Source: Microbacteriaceae bacterium (GTDB lineage Bacteria; Actinomycetota; Actinomycetes; Actinomycetales; Microbacteriaceae). Taken from it: 8,067 nt of DNA. Shown here piece after piece: positions 5,721 to 8,067 of the stretch. Position numbers and translations under genes: made by a program. Location of the stretch: positions 1-8,067 of the forward strand of contig JAKONM010000246.1 of assembly GCA_022701925.1 (NCBI GenBank). The letters run 5' to 3'. Numbering within the stretch: the stretch's first letter is position 1; every line of letters begins with the position of its first letter. The notes below the pieces were generated by a model, which was not told the origin of the DNA, did no database searches, and worked only from the letters and a program-made list of their open reading frames with translations.

Positions 5721-8067
5721 TCAGGGGGCCCGAACCGGAGCCCGGTCACCGACCGGTGCCGCGGTCCGGGCCTCCTGGTCCGCCGCGCGGCCCCGCGCAT
5801 CCGCGGCCAGGCGCCGCCGGTCCGGCCACAGGGCGCTGCGGCCCAGCAGCGTCAGCAGGGCGGGCGTGAGCACCGGGCGCACCAGCAGGGTGTCGATCAG
5901 CAGCCCGACGGCCATGGTGAACGCGATCTGCTGGAACGCCGCCAGCGGCACCAGGCCGACCGCCGCGAAGGTGGCGGCGAGGATGACCCCGGCGGCGGTC
6001 ACCGCCCGGGCACTGGTCGGCAGCGTCGTGATCATCGCGTCGCGCAGCGGCGCCGAGCGGGCGCGGCGCCAGATCGCGCCGACGGTGAAGACCGTGTAGT
6101 CCGCTCCGAGCGCGAGCAGCAGCACGGCCGTGGAGAAGGGCGCGTAGAAGGTGAGACCGGGCTGCCCGAGCAGGTCCTGGAACAGCAGCACGGTGAGGCC
6201 GGACGCCGCGCCGACGCTGAGGAGCCCGGCCAGCAGCACGGCCAGCGGCGCCAGCAGCGACCGCAGGTAGAGGGCCAGGATCACCAGCTCGATCAGCAGC
6301 GCCGCGATCAGCGTGTCCCGCAGGCTCTCGACCGTGAGCCCGGCCACCTCGGAGGCGATGCGCGTCTGCCCGGTGGTGTCGATGCGGGCGTCGCCGAGCC
6401 CGACCGTCGCCGCGAGGTCGGGCAGCGCCCGCTGCAGGCCGCGCAGGTCCGCGACCGCAGCGGCGCCCAACGGGTCGCTGTCGAGGATGACCAGGTAGCG
6501 GGCGGCGTCGCCGTCCGGGGAGTAGACGACGCCGAGGTTCGCCCGCAGCGGGTTGTCGGCGGGTCCGATCACCCGGACGACGCCCGGCTGCTGGGCGAGC
6601 AGCAGCTGCAGCGCGACCAGCTGGAGGCGCCGCTCGTCCGCCACGCCGTCGCCCTCCACCAGCACCTCCACCGGCGCGGTGATGCCCCGGATGCCGGCCC
6701 GGTCCAGCACCCGCGCGCTCTGCTGCACGGGGTCGTCGGCGGGCAGGCCCGCCGTGAACGACAGCGAGAGCCGGGCGTGCAGCACCGGCACCGTCGCCAC
6801 GGCGAGCCCGCCGAGCACCAGCACCGCGGTGAGCGCGGCGACCCGGCGCCGGGTGAGCGCGGTGACGGCGGCGGTGGCGAGGTCCCGTCCCGGACCGCGG
6901 CGGTCCTCCCGGCGCTCGTGCGCCCGGCGCACGGCCGCGGCTCCGCGCAGGCTGAAGAGCCGCGAGCCGACCAGGACCATCAGCGCCGGGGCGAGGGTCA
7001 GGGCGACCGCGACCGCGGCGACGACGGTCACCGCCAGGGAGGGTCCGAGCGCACGGAAGAACTCGAAGGGGCTGACGAGCAGCGCGATGATGCCGCCCGC
7101 CACCGTGATGCCGGCGACCCCGATCACGGGTCCGTCGTCGCGCAGGGCGGAGTGCGCGGCGGCGAACCGGTCCTCCCCGCGCAGGATCGCCTCGCGGTAG
7201 GAGGAGAACAGCAGCACGCAGTAGTCGGTGATGACACCGATGAAGAGGGCCGCGAGCACCGGTTCCAGCTGCTGCGGCACGGAAAGGCCGAACTGCCCCG
7301 CGGTGCCCGAGAGCACGCGGTAGAAGATGACGTAGCCGGCACCGCCCGTCACCAGCACGATCAGGGGCGCGAGGAGCGACCGGAAGGCGATCGCGGTGAT
7401 CAGGACGATGATCGCCAGGCTGGCGAGCTCGAACAGCGGCAGTCCTCGCGCCAGCTGCTCGCCCTGGGACACCTGGGCGGGGACGAAACCGGTGATGGAC
7501 ACCCGGGCGCCGGGCTGCACGATGTCCGCCCGTAGGTCGCGGGCGAAGTCCCGGGCCAGGTCCATGGTCTTCCAGATGCCGGTGCCGGGCGACAGGAACA
7601 GGTAGGACACGGCCGTGTCCTCGGAGATCAGGGGCACGGGGACCGCGGCGATGATGCTGCCGGGCGTGGTCGCGGGCCCGTTCTCGAGCGCCGGCCGCGT
7701 CGCGCGGGCCGCGGCGGCGGTCAGCGCCAAGCGGGTCGCGGCGGTGAGCCCGCCGTCCGCGTGCACGACGACGGTCGTGCCGGAGAGCACGGGCACGCGG
7801 AACGACTCGAGGGCGCGCTGCTCGACCACCAGGGCGTCGCTGTCGGCGGGCAGCAGGTTCGAGAACCCGGCGTCCCCGCCGAGCGCCCGGCCCGTCGGCA
7901 GCAGGGTGAAGACCCCCGCGCCGATCAGCACCCAGGCGACCAGCACGACCCAGCGGCCGCGCACGATCGCCGACCGGTAGCGGCGACCGGCGGCCGCCAG
8001 CGCGCGGCGCGGGCCTCGGGGCGCCTCGGACGGCGGGGGAGGGGAGGAGGCCCGGGCGGGTCCCGCC
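5721..8067 (-). CDS. MMPL/RND-superfamily transporter, 5' end beyond window
   Basis: A large inner-membrane transporter of the MMPL family (lipid or drug export driven by proton flow). Residues are counted from the in-frame GTG at 7964. The layout is one helix (5-22), an extracytoplasmic loop (about 25-175), helices near 177-198, 201-220, 235-258, 284-299 and 306-335, a charged cytoplasmic linker (338-372), a helix (375-395), a second loop (400-548), then helices near 550-569, 572-596, 608-630, 655-675 and 678-703. The proton-relay pairs typical of MMPL are intact: D247-Y248 in GVITDYCVLL and D622-Y623 in LGADYTVFTVG. GTG 7964 has no ribosome-binding site. The frame stays open to the right edge with typical Arg-rich pre-helix sequence (RRALAAAGRRYRSAIVRGRW) and no other ATG, GTG or TTG, so the real start is probably off-window. 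The protein then has at least 781 residues. The substrate cannot be assigned; no mycolate genes are seen here. Confidence 0.88.
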   Translation of the reverse strand, partial: AGPARASSPPPPSEAPRGPRRALAAAGRRYRSAIVRGRWVVLVAWVLIGAGVFTLLPTGRALGGDAGFSNLLPADSDALVVEQRALESFRVPVLSGTTVVVHADGGLTAATRLALTAAAARATRPALENGPATTPGSIIAAVPVPLISEDTAVSYLFLSPGTGIWKTMDLARDFARDLRADIVQPGARVSITGFVPAQVSQGEQLARGLPLFELASLAIIVLITAIAFRSLLAPLIVLVTGGAGYVIFYRVLSGTAGQFGLSVPQQLEPVLAALFIGVITDYCVLLFSSYREAILRGEDRFAAAHSALRDDGPVIGVAGITVAGGIIALLVSPFEFFRALGPSLAVTVVAAVAVALTLAPALMVLVGSRLFSLRGAAAVRRAHERREDRRGPGRDLATAAVTALTRRRVAALTAVLVLGGLAVATVPVLHARLSLSFTAGLPADDPVQQSARVLDRAGIRGITAPVEVLVEGDGVADERRLQLVALQLLLAQQPGVVRVIGPADNPLRANLGVVYSPDGDAARYLVILDSDPLGAAAVADLRGLQRALPDLAATVGLGDARIDTTGQTRIASEVAGLTVESLRDTLIAALLIELVILALYLRSLLAPLAVLLAGLLSVGAASGLTVLLFQDLLGQPGLTFYAPFSTAVLLLALGADYTVFTVGAIWRRARSAPLRDAMITTLPTSARAVTAAGVILAATFAAVGLVPLAAFQQIAFTMAVGLLIDTLLVRPVLTPALLTLLGRSALWPDRRRLAADARGRAADQEARTAAPVGDRAPVRAP

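Noticed and set aside
6777..7535. Plus-strand 252-codon frame inside the MMPL region
   Set aside because: Arg/Gly/Asp-rich low-complexity shadow of the MMPL transporter, whose membrane segments and DY pairs are clear on the other strand.
7854..7865. GGTTCGAGAACC inverted repeat as a second regulatory site
   Set aside because: It lies inside the MMPL coding region, encodes ordinary residues there, and does not match the LexA box spacing.

Overview
The window is about 8 kb of very GC-rich DNA (G or C at nearly every third codon position, several GTG starts). It looks like chromosome from a high-GC actinobacterium (Actinomycetota). Three things support this: a putrescine oxidase very like the Rhodococcus/Micrococcus enzymes, a LexA box of the Gram-positive/actinobacterial type, and a probable leaderless promoter. 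The genus cannot be fixed from the sequence. I see no rRNA, tRNA, CRISPR array, insertion sequence or phage gene, and base composition is even throughout.

Layout. Positions 1-70 hold only a GC-rich, hairpin-prone stretch. Three genes then lie on the minus strand: a flavin-dependent putrescine oxidase (71-1426), a YdjM-type membrane metal-dependent hydrolase (1539-2330) and a PLP-dependent low-specificity L-threonine aldolase (2427-3473). A 90-bp divergent promoter region (3474-3563) separates them from a plus-strand operon: a DrrA-like ABC ATPase (3564-4529) and its ABC-2 permease (4529-5278), joined by a TGATG overlap. A perfect 15-bp hairpin (5288-5324) ends that operon. A small plus-strand gene follows, encoding a 96-residue protein with two DUF1540-like Cys-rich units (5412-5702). 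It converges on a large minus-strand MMPL/RND-type transporter gene (5721 to the right edge) whose 5' end probably lies outside the window.

How the parts relate. Only the ABC ATPase and permease clearly work together, as an exporter. The other genes look like single transcription units: putrescine oxidation, threonine/glycine interconversion, a membrane hydrolase, a small putative metal-binding protein and a lipid or drug transporter. No wholly new multi-gene system is visible.

The most notable signal is regulatory. A perfect SOS box (CGAAC-N4-GTTCG, 2368-2381) lies just upstream of the ydjM-like gene. The E. coli member of this family is itself a LexA-regulon gene, controlled through a box of unrelated sequence. 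DNA-damage control of this poorly understood membrane protein may therefore be conserved, or have arisen twice, across distant phyla. The box also shows that the true start is downstream of the longest open frame. Second-tier signals are a TANNNT -10 placed for leaderless transcription of the putrescine oxidase, and a hairpin whose 3' arm runs into the ribosome-binding site of the ABC ATPase.
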